Shown: positions 11,790-24,620, counted from the first letter of the stretch. The stretch: 64,000 nucleotides of DNA from Lanius collurio (GCA_020086605.1 JACBWW010000022.1:5519358-5583357), one strand, 5' to 3'. A program made the numbers and translations. Notes: generated by a model from the sequence alone, not told the origin.

Positions 11790-14460
11790 GAATATGAGTC
11801 AGATGTCAGAAGATGATGTCAAAGTGTTTCAAAAGAGTATTTTCATTATACATACCATGGAGTGATTCTTGGGTGAAAGAAGAGTTAATGCAGCTAGCAA
11901 AGGAGAAAAACATCAGAAGAAAATAAACTGATAAAACTGATCAAATCCAGACATATTCAAACTAAAATGGGATTCCAGGTATTCTGGAAGGATGCTACAG
12001 CATCAAATGCTGTTAGACCATCCACTACCTGAAAAGAAGATAAAACAAAACCTCTGTAGAGGTATGCTCTGGGTGCCAACTCAGCAAGGTAGGTCAGTGT
12101 ACATCCATTGAGACAGGCTCTACTGCTTTTCACTGGCTGAACTCTGCCCCTAACAGATATTTTAACCTTGCCACCAGCATTGCACGGAGGTGTAGGAGCT
12201 GAGAAAGCTAGTGTGAAAGTGCTTGTGGTCAGCTAATTGGGAAAACAACCAGTTCCCTGCAGTATAATCTACCCCATTTGCCAAAAGAGACAAGTTTTAT
12301 ACGTTCAATCAGAAAAACGCAACTCCTCCAGTAATGTGGCTGAGACATTTACTTTGAAAATGGAGGAATCTTATTTTCAAGGTCAAGCTGAGGTTTCCTG
12401 GGTTCAGATTAAAATACTTTGTAGGGCCAAAGAAATATTTACTGGGTTCTAGGGAGCAGGGAGTAGATGTGTAATTTGAACATATTTCAAGTCATCCTGG
12501 GAGGTCTTTTTGTTTTTACATATTTGTGTCTCCTCAGACAACCTTTTTTTTTTCCCCTGAGAAATTAGAAGTGAAGAAAATGATGACATTTTTTGCCACT
12601 ACATTTCAGTTGGGCCATTTCCTGCACTGAGCCAGAGAACCTGCATTATTTACACCCTTTCCAGAATGTATTTCTTTTCAGTGCATCATACGAAACCATT
12701 TAGATGAATTTTGTCCAAGGACTGCCATACCTAGTGTTAAACTAGAATGATTTTCTGTATAAAACAATGATTTTCTTTATGTGTCCTTTGACAGTGGGAG
12801 TGTTGGAGGGCCAATGGTAGGTGGGGCTTCACAGGCAGTCATAAATTAAGCAGCAGCATTTTACAAATGAGCTCTATAATGAGTAGATGATTAGAAGATG
12901 TGCTATTGCATGCTGGAGATTAACATCTGAACACAAAAACTATCACCTAGCCCCGGAATGGCAGTAAAAGGTTAAAAGAAATATTCAATATTATCAATCA
13001 TATTAGAAAAAAAAAAAAGGAGAACTTCTTACAGCTGCCAAAGGAGCTTGGGAGAATTAATGTGCTGGTGTCAAAAAGACTGAGAACCAGTGAAATAGGA
13101 CTTCAGTGATTGTCACAATCTTACTTGCCTGGAGAGATAACATTGGACATTCAGTTTAACTAGGCAAGTGCCAAGAATCCTCTTGTGGATGCTGTGGAGT
13201 GGCTTTCAAATATCAGAATGCACACTGACCCCCATCATCTGGTACTTTCTATGGTTTCAGAATTGCTCATTAAGCCAGAGAAACCTCCAGTGAGGTGTGA
13301 TGACCTGAAAACAGACAGGAGCTAAAGAATCAATGTTTTAAGTAAAACAGCAATTATAAAAAGATCTACAGCTCCTTCCATGTAATCAGGTAAATTAGCA
13401 GGAGTGGCATAAAGCACCTAAATTGGAGAAAGAGTGGAGAAAGGGGGAGTAGAGGGAAAAGAAGGTCCCTTGGGAGATATCTGATAGGATGCTCAGTCTG
13501 TGTAGAGGGCAAAAGGTTAAGTGAAAATGAGATGAAGGAATGATCAGATATAGTCAGATCAGAGACAGTTAAATAAAGGAAAGTGCTAACCTAAGATAAA
13601 TGTGAAGAAACGCCCTTGTGCTGAGTGTGTTGGTGTGACTGTTCTTCAGCAGGTCAGGAACAGAAGAGTGGAATTGCCAGTTCCCAATCCACACCAGTCC
13701 TAGTCAAAGCAAGGAACAGAAGGGATAAGGACATAGGCTAAGGTTTCCTGCCTGCTACTCCAATAGTGTGAAAGGATATGAAAGGGCTTCTAATTACATC
13801 TGTGTTTTTTGCAGGTCCCTTTTCACTGCTGGTGTGATATAAATTATCCTTAGTGATGAGAAAGTCAGGCCTGGGCCGCCATTTGTGGTTTTCGTCAGAA
13901 AGATTTTGATCAAAAAATATCAAAACAAGAATACTGAGAATTACTTGAAAGCTACAAAGTTTTTTTGGTTGGATAATGCTTTCCTGGGTCAAACAGCTTT
14001 CACTAGAAGGTGTTTCCATAATAACAAACAAAATCTGGTTGAAAGAGGTGCTTGATATAGCAAACAAATGCTTGGAATACATTCTATATAAAGCTTCATC
14101 AATGATTTTGGTAAAGCATTCTTAGAATACTCAGCAAAAAGGACCTGAGATAACAGAATGCACCAAGAAGCTCAAGAAATATCTGTCATGACAAAGTCTG
14201 GAAATGACCACAAGTATTTTGTTCAAATGCCTTGGCAACTTACAGCCTTACATTTCTAAATATCAAGAGGAAAATTCAAACTCTTAGACACGTAATTTAG
14301 AGCTCAGTCCTTTTTTTCTTTGTCAGGAGCTTAATTAACATATACAATTAGACCTGGGAATTAGGAAGTAGATGTGTTGAACTCATCTGCTAGGTGCTAA
14401 TACCTGGGGATACCCAAACAGGATTCCTGAAAGCAAATTTTTGTACTTTCCACAATTTGG
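11790..14460. other. Unique AT-rich DNA, no gene seen
   Basis: A smooth repeat-free segment at 12785-12965 has motifs such as cataaattaagcagcagc and gatgattagaagatg and may be a second non-coding element. A plus-strand acceptor-like string (tctgtgttttttgcag, ending near 13815) opens a frame that closes after about a dozen codons, so I do not call an exon. A 114-codon frame on the minus strand at 13738-14082 is unrecognised. Confidence 0.5.
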
Positions 14461-14472
14461 TGTTACAACTCT

Positions 14473-15165
14473 TTGAGGTGAGAGAAATTGTGTGCTCTCC
14501 ACAGAGTTTGGTTAGGCCCAGAATTCCCTAAATCCAGATGGATTGCTACCAAGGAATTCTGCTGGTCCAGGTATCCTGCTCACAAACTGGAGATTAAGAT
14601 GCAGATTGAGCCCGAGACAAGAGGCTGTGAAGTGCCAGCCCTTGGGTAACAAAGGCACGAATATGGGGGATGCCAGGCAGTGAATGGACACTGCAGACAC
14701 AGCAGGAGCGGGGAATCCCTGGGCTTTGGGTTAACAAAGGACACGAGTGACCACATAGAGAGGGGGGCAGGAGCCGAAGAGCGAGATTTGCATGTGGAGA
14801 GAAGGTGAGGGGATAAAAGGTATAAAAGTCCAGGAATTCCGTGGTTGGGTCTTCCTCAGAGGCACCAGCTCGGGCTGCTCCTGTGTCACTGCACTGGGAA
14901 AGAGTGGGTTTATGGAATGAGACATCCGAGACTGCTGGGGGAGACCTGGGGTGGAGCCGGTGAGGAAACTTGGTGTGACTGCGAGTGGGGAGTGTGGGGA
15001 GAGGAACCCCCCGGGTGTCACTGCGGCTGCTGCTGTGAAGGGGCTTCGGTGCCAGTCTCTGCCCTTGGCAGGGACTGCCAGGGAGTCTCCTGAATGATCA
15101 CGCTGGGGAGTTTCCTTAAAACTTCTTATCTTTCAATTTAATACAGACCCCACATATATTTGTCA
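14473..15165 (+). mobile_element. Probable solo LTR of an endogenous retrovirus
   Basis: This is the most GC-rich block of the left half, set sharply into AT-rich flanks. It has a promoter-like order: upstream region, octamer ATTTGCAT at 14786-14793, TATAAAAG at 14821-14828, then a GC-rich transcribed part up to about 15115. An AT-rich tail (tttcaatttaata) could be a decayed polyadenylation region. That is the U3-R-U5 layout of an LTR. No gag, pol or env sequence adjoins it, so it would be a solo LTR. The ends are uncertain. The pentamer ACTCT stands at 14468-14472 and 15166-15170 and could be a target-site duplication, but the inner ends (TTG...TCA) are not canonical and a five-base match may be chance. 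The alternative is a non-retroviral promoter. Confidence 0.45.
14786..14828 (+). promoter_or_regulatory. Octamer plus TATA core promoter within the probable LTR
   Basis: A perfect POU octamer (ATTTGCAT, 14786-14793) stands 27 bp upstream of TATAAAAG (14821-14828). A second weaker TATA-like string, gataaaagg, directly precedes it. Transcription would be expected to start near 14850 on the plus strand. The arrangement resembles TATA promoters driven by POU factors. Confidence 0.45.
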
Positions 15166-15713
15166 ACTCTAAGCTACAATGAAAGAAGTCTGAGTCTGTA
15201 AATGAGGAGTTTCAAATGAAAGAGGTGGCTGAGGCGTTTTGACCCTACTCAATCAGGGTCAGGTTTCCTCTGAATTGTACCTATTTCCTTGTCTAACATT
15301 TTAGACACCTCACAAGTGTCTTTCGACAGAGTTTATAAGTGGCATTACACAATGAAGAAAAACGAAAGGTGCTCACAGCTCCCCTTTTCCCCATGTGTTA
15401 CAAAGTTGAGTTCCAGAGGAAGAGACAAAAGAGTGTTTGGGTCCCAGTTGTGTGTTCCTCTGGGAAAGGAGTGGTGAAAAGAGGCCAGCAGCTCCTAGAA
15501 ACAGGGAGGGGAGGGAAGAGCACAAATCAGCTTTAGGAGCCAGCAAATGATGGATGGCTAAATGCCAATTTAGAGCAATACTTAGAATGGAGATTGCATT
15601 GCTGCCACTATTAAAGGTTATTTATTTTTTTTGTGGCAGGTGTCCTTACTTCTTCCTTACAGAAACCCTTGATTTTCACTTGCTAGATACTTAGATGTGC
15701 TTGTCATACTCAC

Positions 15714-15828
15714 AAGGTGATTTCAGTTCTCGGATGCCAGGAAAGCTCTCTGCTGATCAAAACACAGCTGCACAGGCTCACTGGATCTATTCATGGGTGC
15801 CACACGACCAGGGTACATCTGTCTATAC
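15714..15828 (-). CDS. Candidate exon with short C-terminal-like frame, unknown product
   Basis: On the minus strand an acceptor (ctattttcacag, plus positions 15829-15840) is followed by 115 nt and a strong donor context, CACCTT then GTGAGTATGA, just below 15714. From the second exon base the frame is open for 34 codons (starting Y-R-Q-M-Y-P-G, ending F-L-A-S-E-N) and stops with TGA at 15723-15725, 9 nt before the donor. The other two frames close early. A stop this near a last junction would escape nonsense-mediated decay, so a penultimate coding exon is possible. If the donor is unused, an AATAAA lies downstream (plus TTTATT at 15621-15626), allowing a terminal exon. I do not recognise the peptide. 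It could equally be a non-coding RNA exon or chance. Confidence 0.25.
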
Positions 15829-18306
15829 CTGTGAAAATAGATGTAATTAATATAACAGATATAATACATATCTGCAAATCCAGATGCTAAAAATGACTCA
15901 TAGTAAGACAAGATTTTCTTTTGCCAGACCATATCAAAGTATCTGAATCATTTAAGCAATGTACAATCTACACTTGGACTACTGCTGCTGCAGTGACATC
16001 AGCATCCTTTTAGTCTATTTTCTTTACAATTGAGCTAGATTTTAAGGAAAGATCCTGAGGAACGCAATTTTAAAACATTCTTTAATTAGCTTTTTCCAGG
16101 CTGTCACCTCTCTGCAGGATTTAAAGAGCTCTTTCCATCATTTCCCACAAGTTGATTGGACATGGGATGTCAGATCATAGGACTACACAAATTGCTATTC
16201 ACTGGACACTGATCTTATGGTTGGAACAATGAAGGAGCAACTTTCTAGCTATTTGATATAAAATTCCTTCAGTGTAAGCAAGGGAACAGAATAATTTCTT
16301 ATAGATAACGTTTTTGTTCATTACAGAAATGCATGTCAACTCCTTCAGTAACAAATAAAAGGCAATTTCTTCAGAATGCTTTATTAGTAGATTTTGTATT
16401 ACAATTTTACCTTCTTCACTTTGACATTTATTTCTTCTTTAATGAGTCAAAATGCCTAGCCAAGAGCTCTTGGCTTTAAGTATGATCTTAACAGCAGCAT
16501 ATTAACTGTCACATTCAGGCCAATAGGGTTAACTTATCTCTTTGAGATCTCTGTGGAAAAAGAACCAAACCACCCCAATTTTAAAAAATTGATGTAAATG
16601 GAAACTTCGACTTTAGTGGCACTAGAAGACAACAATGCTGCTTCATCATCATCTGAACATTCAGTATTATGGTTTTGCTGCCAAATATCCCAAATATCTA
16701 TGATAAGTGCCTCTTCTTGTAATAAAAGATACTGAACAAAAAGCAGTTTAACTGAGATTTTGAAGTCTTGGATTTGCAACAGTCCATTCTGAACCCTTCA
16801 TTTTATTTCCTTTTGTATTGTGCAGGCAAACAATAGTTGTAGCTTTCGTCATGAGCTCAAGCAGTACATTTTAGCAGACTGAGCTTTAGCACATGCAGAT
16901 GGGTGTAACATCATTTTTTAAAAGGATATTATAAATCCATCTGTAAGCAAATTCATGTAAGAACAAAAGAGCATTTTTTTCATAATCATGGGTAATTCTG
17001 AACAACGTTTCAATGGTTCCTCCCAGAAATCTAGATGAAGCAATTGCAGGGTTTGATTATTTTTTAATTCTGACTCTTAAATCACATTAGTATGAGTCCC
17101 ATTATCAGTGCAAGATAAATCAACTGAGGTAGATTTTCTGTAAATACTCTGATTTTATCTGCTAGAAGAAGGGGCCATACACAGGTTATCTGTGGACTTA
17201 CTCTTTGCTCATTGGTGACTGAAAAGCCATTTCTACCTTCCTTAGTGACACAGAGCCAAAACTCACAGCTCACTTGAGTGTGTCTTACTGGCTCAAAGGT
17301 TACCTGTGTCAGGGAAACTGAAGGCACCCCTCAAGACTGGATCCACCAAAGTTTCCTCATTCAAGATGTCTTTTAGTAGTTATGATATTTCTGACTTTTT
17401 TTTCTTGTGAAACCAGGAGATAGCGTTAGCTTGCTTCCCTATTTGCCTGTATGAGAAAGTAAGAGAAGAAAACATAAATTTGTTTAAGAGCAAATGAACG
17501 AATTCCATCTGCCTGCTTGATTTGACATTTTCAACTCAATTTCTCAGTTTCTCTGGTGAATGCACTTCCCAGCAATATGCCCTGCTTAAATGCTGGACAT
17601 ATGCTACAATAATAACAATTACAAATAATTACTCTAATGGGGTGAACGAATAATGCCAATTAGTTGATGTGATGATGTTTCCATGACAAACTCCAGCTTT
17701 ACGGAGTTGTTCATTTTTAAACCTAGCAGCTTTCTGATACCCTTTGAGAGGCAACAGTGTGACTTGACCACCTCAGTTCATAAACCCATTCTGCTAGATG
17801 TGTATAGTCATGGACTGTGCTCCTACTTAAATCCAAATTTCAATCAACACCTAATGCAGGACTAAGTTTAGGCTTAACCGTGAAGACATGGTCATAATAA
17901 TGCAGATTTCCTGAGGAATATTTATTTAATAATTTCACTGTCTGTTTCCTGAGGTAACTTTAAAATAGAAGTGCTGGTGTGCATGTGTACTTTGTTACAC
18001 ATTGTCAAATCAAAGTCTGGTTCAGGACAACACTTCAGCCTGTTGTTAACCTCATTAACCTCAGACATCCAATAAATAGACTTGCAGACATGTCTAAACT
18101 TAAACTTCAGTATCCTTTGGAATAGAAGTGTTTTACTGAATTGAGAATCAAACTGAAGGCATGCTCTTCATCCACAGAAGACAGAGCTTCTTGCTGAACT
18201 AATATTTAGGTCTGTGCATGAGACTAAAATATTTGATGTCATAATGCTACTCTTGGAATAAAATATCTGTGAACCTAATTCTTAATGTTTTCAGACCAGA
18301 TATTTC

Positions 18307-18321
18307 TTTTTTTTTTTTTTT
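18307..18321. repeat. T homopolymer (15)
   Basis: An uninterrupted run of 15 T is followed by more pyrimidine-rich sequence. It is a simple low-complexity tract. Confidence 0.85.
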
Positions 18322-19227
18322 CTTTCATTTTGCATGTGATTCTCTTCCTTTCTGCAACACGACTGTCGAGAGAAAGGAATTCAAGGATCATGCAGCAGAC
18401 CAGTGGTAAACTTTTCAGGTGTGCTTACAAGAAATCCCCAGATCCACTGAAATAACAGGCACCAACAAGTTTGTGATGATTCACAAACATCTACACCACA
18501 TTCTGTTAGGAAGCATGGGTGATCTTCACCCATTCTGGTATAAAGACACCCCAATATTAAATCTGGGCTTACCCCCCAATTTGCTGCAACACTTTCCACT
18601 CTGCAGCTGACCTGTGACAATTCTTTGCTCACAGAGAGGAAGTCAGAAGCAGACCTCCTGCAGGGGCAATGTTTCCACAGTCAAAGATTTTCAGAGGAGA
18701 GAGACCAGTGCTTTGTTAAATTAGGGACTTAACACAGGAAAATGACTGGGGAAGTCACAAACCAAAAGCATGGGTAGTTTTTGTAAAACTCCTTACCAGA
18801 CACAACCACCAAGTGACCCGAGTTCTGTACTAAACATTAACTCACCAAGCTGTTTCTCCAAGCACATTTACTGCTTCTTGGAGCCCAAGAGCTGTTTTCT
18901 GGAGGAGCAGCCTCCCAGCCCCTTGGCCAGACTCGGAGGCCAGGCTGTATGAAGGCTCTCTGTTGCACAGCCATCCCTGCTGCCTGATGTCTGAACAGGC
19001 ACTGCAGTGCAGCTGCTCCAGCTCACAGCTTTCCCACTTGCTCACAGAGATTCTTCACTCCTGTTTCAGCAACAGTGATATCACTGCCAGAATATGTCAG
19101 CACTGACATCTTGGAAACAGAGAAGGAAAGGACACAGGCTGGAAATGCCAAGATTAAATAAAACCAATATGAATATTCTTATCACCTTTTGACAAAAGGC
19201 TGCAGGAATTCAGAAACAAAGAGTGTC

Positions 19228-19290
19228 TTGCAGTTCCACTGATTTGGTACCTCAGTGAGTTATGCCAGTATAAATGGTGTTTGGGAGTGT
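19228..19290. repeat. Decayed ancient amniote palindromic repeat
   Basis: The strings cagttccactgatttggtac and gagttatgccagtataaatg, followed by gtgtttgggag, match the order and content of a bird and reptile repeat whose arms read ACTCCACTGACTTCAATGG and AGTTACGCCAGTATAAATGG. Divergence is high, so the copy is old. The family name is left open. Confidence 0.5.
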
Positions 19291-19299
19291 TAAAAGAAA

Positions 19300-21100
19300 G
19301 GCATCAAACTGATAACTTGTAGTAAATTATTGATAGGTCAGAAAATAGATTTCTGTAGATACTTCAGTGAGTCAAAATTTTAACTGGTTAATACATACTG
19401 TGTAAAATATTGGGCTTTTAAGTTGTGGGATTTTTCTGTTTTGTTTTCAGACTTAAATTTCCAAATATATGATAAGTTCCTAAACTTGCTTGTAAAAGTC
19501 CCCAAGTCACAAGCCAGTCGGATAAAAATCTGTTCATTGTAAAAAGGGAAGGGGAAAGAGAGGGAAGAAAAGTTTGTTGATAAGTTTGCTGCACTATTAA
19601 AACGTTTAACCACAGCCTGGACCTCAAATCAGCATACATGTGAAGTTCCTATTTATTAGAGTATATGAAAAGTATTCACCAAAATGTCTTGTTTTTGAAA
19701 GAGATGTACCCCAGTAATTATGGTGTAAGACTAGATCCCTTTCTTAGTAATATGGAAAAGTGAATGAGAAACACTGTCAAGAACTGTGCTTTGCCCCATT
19801 TAAAGAACATACTTCTGTTCAAAATAAGCATTAAAAAACAGTAGAGAATGGATGAGGGAGACATCACAGAGGCATTTATCATGCTGAATCTACGCCCACA
19901 CTAGCTTGCCTAAATCTATATAAAGAAAAAGGCCTGCAAGTGGCTCTGAAAGTGATGGGAACCCATGCTTCAAACACATGTCTTGAAAGAATTTCAGCAA
20001 TCTCGTTCCCCTTTAGGCTGCGGTTCCAGATGCTTTCTCTGGACTGCGGGCTCACCAGTTTCACTTGTCTGGAGTACACAAAAATACATTTTCCTCTGGA
20101 AGACAGTCTGCATATGCTTACAATAAACATTAACCAAATCAAATGACTTTCACTTCGGGATAAATACTTTCAAGTAAGTCTGTTAGCAACACTCATAGTA
20201 AATTGCTAATAATTAGTTTTTCCAGTCAACTTGGGTTGTACTAATGAGCACAATCACTCCTAACATATTTATACACAGGATAAATCCTCCCTCCCTATAT
20301 GCCTGAGGAAGACCCAAGGTAAAATGGATCTATTTTGCTGCAGGAACTCATGGGAGCCACTTTAGGTCAGGTGGGCAATCCTGCTGGTTTTGTGTGTCTC
20401 TGAACTCTGCTGGCTGGGCAACAGCCAGGACAAGCCACCTGCTCACTGTGGACATTGGCCCTGGTGCTGGAGCAGCCCGCAGCCTTCTGGCCACTAAAGA
20501 TGTAAGTTACAAAATATGGAAACTCTCAGCCCTGCAAAGTCAATGAAACCACATTTTCCTATAACTGTGGCTTCCCCTTTTTGCAGGCTACCCACTCGCA
20601 GTGGCTTGTTGTAAATTACACTGTGGTATCTCTAGAGATGGGAAATTCTTTTCTTATGCTTGTGAACGTATCCCAACACAAAGTGGTCCCCAAATGGGAC
20701 ATTTCAGGGTATTACTGGAAGGACAACAGTCACCAGTACCTCTCAGCACCCTTCTGCTAACCCAAAATACAGAAGTATGAATAAGAATTATGTCTATACC
20801 ACAATCAAAATAACCCCAAAACTGTTACCTTCAGCAATTTGAAGTTGGTTACTGGAAAATCCCCAGATACAACTGAGAAAAGCTCCCAGCAATTTGCTCC
20901 ACCACTAGCTCCTGAATGGTACTGAAATGCAATCCAATTATTATTAGAAATTATGTGCTCTATTTTTGTAATTTTCTTAACAACTCTGAATACCTAAAGA
21001 ATTACTGCAGCAGACCAAAATACCCAGCTCTGACTGAGAAACCTGCATGCATTGCATAAAATGTATGATTCTACAACTCATTAAGTCTAATTTATGGCAT
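19300..21100. other. Unique DNA with a protein-like stretch near 20.0 kb
   Basis: At 19880-20146 both strands are open for about 70-87 codons, and several CpGs are retained (tctcgttcc, ctgcggttcc, ctgcgggctc, cttcggg). On the minus strand an acceptor-like tgtcttccag borders 20095, and an AACTG|GTGAGC donor follows only about 40 nt later. I recognise no protein. It may be a constrained non-coding block. The rest, including a GC-richer patch at 20330-20500, shows nothing definite. Confidence 0.45.
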
Positions 21101-21109
21101 ATGTAATTA

Positions 21110-21215
21110 AGCACCTTTGAATTGAACCTAGGTCTCTAGAGATAATAACACTTAGAACTTATACAGGGCTTTTCATCTTCAAAGTGCTTTACAAACATTA
21201 ACTAATTAACAACAT
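21110..21215 (+). repeat. MIR/CORE-SINE-like relics, two adjoining pieces
   Basis: The string ttgaacctaggtctct (21122-21137) resembles the tail of MIR-like SINEs (GAACCCAGGTCTCT). Right after it, agggcttttcatcttcaaag and tgctttacaaacattaacta resemble the head of the related reptile and bird element (GCGCTTTTCATC..AAAGCGCTTTACAAA). Tail precedes head on the same strand, so two copies seem to adjoin rather than one intact copy. Confidence 0.55.
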
Positions 21216-21219
21216 AATA

Positions 21220-24200
21220 AGACATGAAAGGCCAAAGTCCTTACCCATAGTACTGCATAGCCTCTGTATAATTCAGATTTTGATGTTTTTCAGTGCAAGA
21301 ACCAATCTGAGTGCACAGAGAGGATTTACCAGTGGTCCCCTTCACAATCAGAAAATGACTTTGGGCACATCATCTCTCTGAATTCCCAGAGTCCTCCTCT
21401 GCTATTTATTGCTGAGTCAGAAGAGACAGCTCCCAAAAGTGAAGGAAGGTGTGGAAAATGACAGTCCAGAGCAGTTTGAGGGTATATGAGTTTTTGGGGC
21501 TTTGGAGGCAAAGTAATGGGGCCTAAAGCAGAAAGGGTTCCCGAAGAATTCACTGTGCCAGAATTCTTGTATCACCTCAGTCCATATCCTTCCCCTAGGA
21601 AATGTAATAATAATTACACAAAGTCTCTAGAGATTGGCTAAAGGATCAGGGAGAAGGCCTTACTTCAGCTCATATGCATTTTCCTGTAAATATTACAATG
21701 TTTTTTTCCTTATATCTGCTCTTCTGAAAAGTCTGAACTATCTAGCCAGTGTGTTTGTTAGTTTTGGGGTTTTATTTTATCACTTGGTCTAATTTACACA
21801 CTGTCTCAAGAGGCCATGTATCTTGAGACAGCCTTATCATCTGAATGAATGTTTTCTTGATAAAAGCAATGTTGCAGATGTTATATCAAGTTACTTGAAT
21901 CCCCCCTGAACGCTCCTAATGCAGAAAGATGACGGATAAAATAAAAGGGGAGCAATTAATACTGAGAATTTTAGTGCCCAGTGCCTCAGACATCAGCCTG
22001 TGTCAGCGATCACTTTCCTGAGCTCAGAATGCTGCCCATTGGCTGTGCACATGCTGTGCTTGAGCATCACCTGTTCACCAGCAAGAAGGACAATGGTTGT
22101 GGTGGCAGGATCTCTTGTCCCTCCCCAGACAATGCCTCTGTCCCCACAGGGATTCTACAGGGCCCCAAAAACTGAGAGTTTGGGGACCAGTGGAAAAACG
22201 TGGTGAGAATGTAAGGCAGAACAATGCACATGTACCTGCCTAACTGCACCCCAAAAAATATCTCAGAAATAAACACAAATGACTCAGCAGCAGCAGTGCA
22301 GGTGGAGCCCCATCAGAAATTAAAGAAAATGAGATATACCATACACCAGAAAATAACATGCCTGTGGAACCAGCAGGCTTTTGTGCTTCCTCATAGACAC
22401 ACAGTCCAGAACAAATCCTGAAAGGTAACAATCTCACAGGAGTAATGCCTACAAGAGATCCCACAATAAACATAGGGTCTAATCAAAAGCATTACGATTT
22501 TTAAATGCACATGCAGAATAGAACTGTCAAAATGTTTTATCCCTAAATTGTGAATGCTAACCTTCCCATACTTATTATATAGCAGTACATTTTAATTTGC
22601 CTGGAGCAGAGTTGAATAAAGCAAGCATCACAAACACAATCAAATGGATATTTGAAAGAACTGCTCTTCACAATAGCTGTGTGCAAAGCTTCAAATGTTG
22701 ATCAATTGATTACCAAAATCAAAAAATACTTTTCCCAAATGAGCTTCTGTAAAGCACTCAGTAGGACCAGAGAAAAACAGCATAAAGTTCCACAGAACAG
22801 TATTTTTCTCTAAGATATTTACAAATGCAACTTTCTACTGTTTTCCTGGTTTATAAATTAGATGTGTACAGATCTAGAATGAAGAATAAAATACTTCTGA
22901 TAAATCAATGGTTTGATTCAATTTCAGTGTGGCAAATTCACTCAAATAAAGACTGAAAACAATGTGAAATTATCCAAAGGTATACTTCAAATCTTATGGC
23001 AAATCACAGTCTCACTGGTACAATTGCTCAACTGACTTTTAAATGTTTAATGAACAAAATAATGGCAAAAATATAAAAATAACCCTAACTACTGCTGCCA
23101 TGTTTTCCTTTCCTGTGTCAATCAGCTTTGCAGAACAACTGTCCACCAAATGCACATGGTTTTTGTCTAGTGACTTTAACCTGAAAAATAGGATAAAAAA
23201 AGGAAAACTAACTTTCAACATGAAACAAATCCATTATTTGCTTGAGCTCTCTTTTCTTTTATCCTCCTTCTGAAGGCAAGTTTTCTTGTGCCATCTCTTG
23301 CAGTAGCTTCATCTGTTATATTGTGCTGCCCTCACCATGATAAAACCTGAGCTGAGGTGAAGATTCTTCAATATGCTTCCTCCATAGAGCAAAATCCAGA
23401 GTTGTTAATGAGCAGCCAAGTTCTCTGCACCATTCTCTTTACTCCCCCATCTCTGGAAGAGGCATTTGTCCTGAAGGACTCTGTCATGTGGCAGCTGACC
23501 TAGTATGGAAATTTATAAGGGAAAAACCTGAAGGACCAAACCAATTTTTTTGACTTAAGTGAAAATTTTGCTCAGCAACAACTTAAACTATCAATTGCAA
23601 AGCCTCAACCTTCAGAGTTCCTGACATTTGATATTGATGTTCTGACTCTCCCAGGATGCAGATTTTACAGCACTTAGTCTTTCCCATGAGCTGCTGCTTT
23701 CCTAAGGAGGAAAACCCCACCCACCCACAGCACATTACACTCTCAGTAATTCTTAGAGTAACAGAGGTTACAATTATCTGCAGGATTTTTCCCTTTTCTA
23801 AACAAATACCTTCCTGGAGAAAACTTCTGTGCTGAAATCCTCTTGGGTAAACAGAGAGCACTCCAGGACTTACTGCATCTTAAGCAAGTGAACAAATATT
23901 TAGCCTTATGACACTTAAGTGGTTGACTCTGTATCTGTACCTTTGTTTCATCTTCCACCTGGAAAAGAAGCATGGCTAAAGGAACCTGACAGGAAAAGAA
24001 AGAAAAAAAAAAAAACAGCAGAGGACAGAAATGGTGGCTGGCCAATGTTAATAGAGAAACCAGAAATGTGGGACACCAACAAGTTATAGGGAAGGGATAT
24101 TTTGTCTCTCCTTATATTTTTGCAGATCATTTCAATAGAGCTTCATTTCACTTTAACAAATAGGATTTAGCCCCTATTGCCCCATGCAGTGAGGTAAGGA

Positions 24201-24620
24201 GGACTTTCAAGGATCACACAGACAACACGGAAAACTTCTCATCATTCTGTATGTCCTCAGGGTGCCAAGGGAGATGTCCCAATTTCTGTCTCTCACTTGT
24301 ATATGCTGTTTCCCCAGAAACTTACCACGAACACTCGCTTCTTCAGCAGCAGCTGGGTGGGAGAATAACATTTTATTCTACTATGTCCTTGTTTGCCAGT
24401 TAATGAAAGATTTGTGAAGTAAAAATCAGATTTTTTTCTTCCAGTGTTGTTATTCTCATAATGCACATGGACTTTTTGATCCTCCACCTCTGTATTATGT
24501 CATCCTTCAGCATCTCAGTCAGCTCCTAAGGTCAGGAGGAAACAGAAGCAATTCTGCCTCTGGATCTTATTTTCATGTTGGTCTTCTAATCACATGGATA
24601 TCCTTAGCCTTACAACAGGT
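21220..24620. other. Unique AT-rich DNA, no gene seen
   Basis: Short overlapping frames occur on both strands without paired splice sites. A perfect hairpin lies at 21801-21831. A weak acceptor (catctcttgcag near 23304) and a GAG|GTGAAG donor about 55 nt downstream enclose a stretch beginning with a stop codon, so this is not called. Confidence 0.5.
21801..21831. repeat. Perfect inverted repeat, 11-bp stem and 9-nt loop
   Basis: The arm ctgtctcaaga is exactly complementary to tcttgagacag, separated by ggccatgta. Both DNA strands could form the hairpin. No miRNA-length precursor extends from it, since pairing fails immediately outside the stem. Confidence 0.85.

Larger units (their letters stand above)
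15170..19220. other. Unique AT-rich DNA flanking a candidate exon
   Basis: Apart from the candidate exon at 15714-15828 this block holds no supported gene. A T run of 15 lies at 18307-18321. Composition rises slightly in G+C at about 18880-19040 without exon signals on either strand. Confidence 0.55.

Noticed and set aside
14845..15093. 82-codon plus frame in the GC-rich block
   Set aside because: It lies in the transcribed part of the probable LTR, is cysteine/glycine-rich from base composition, and resembles no protein.
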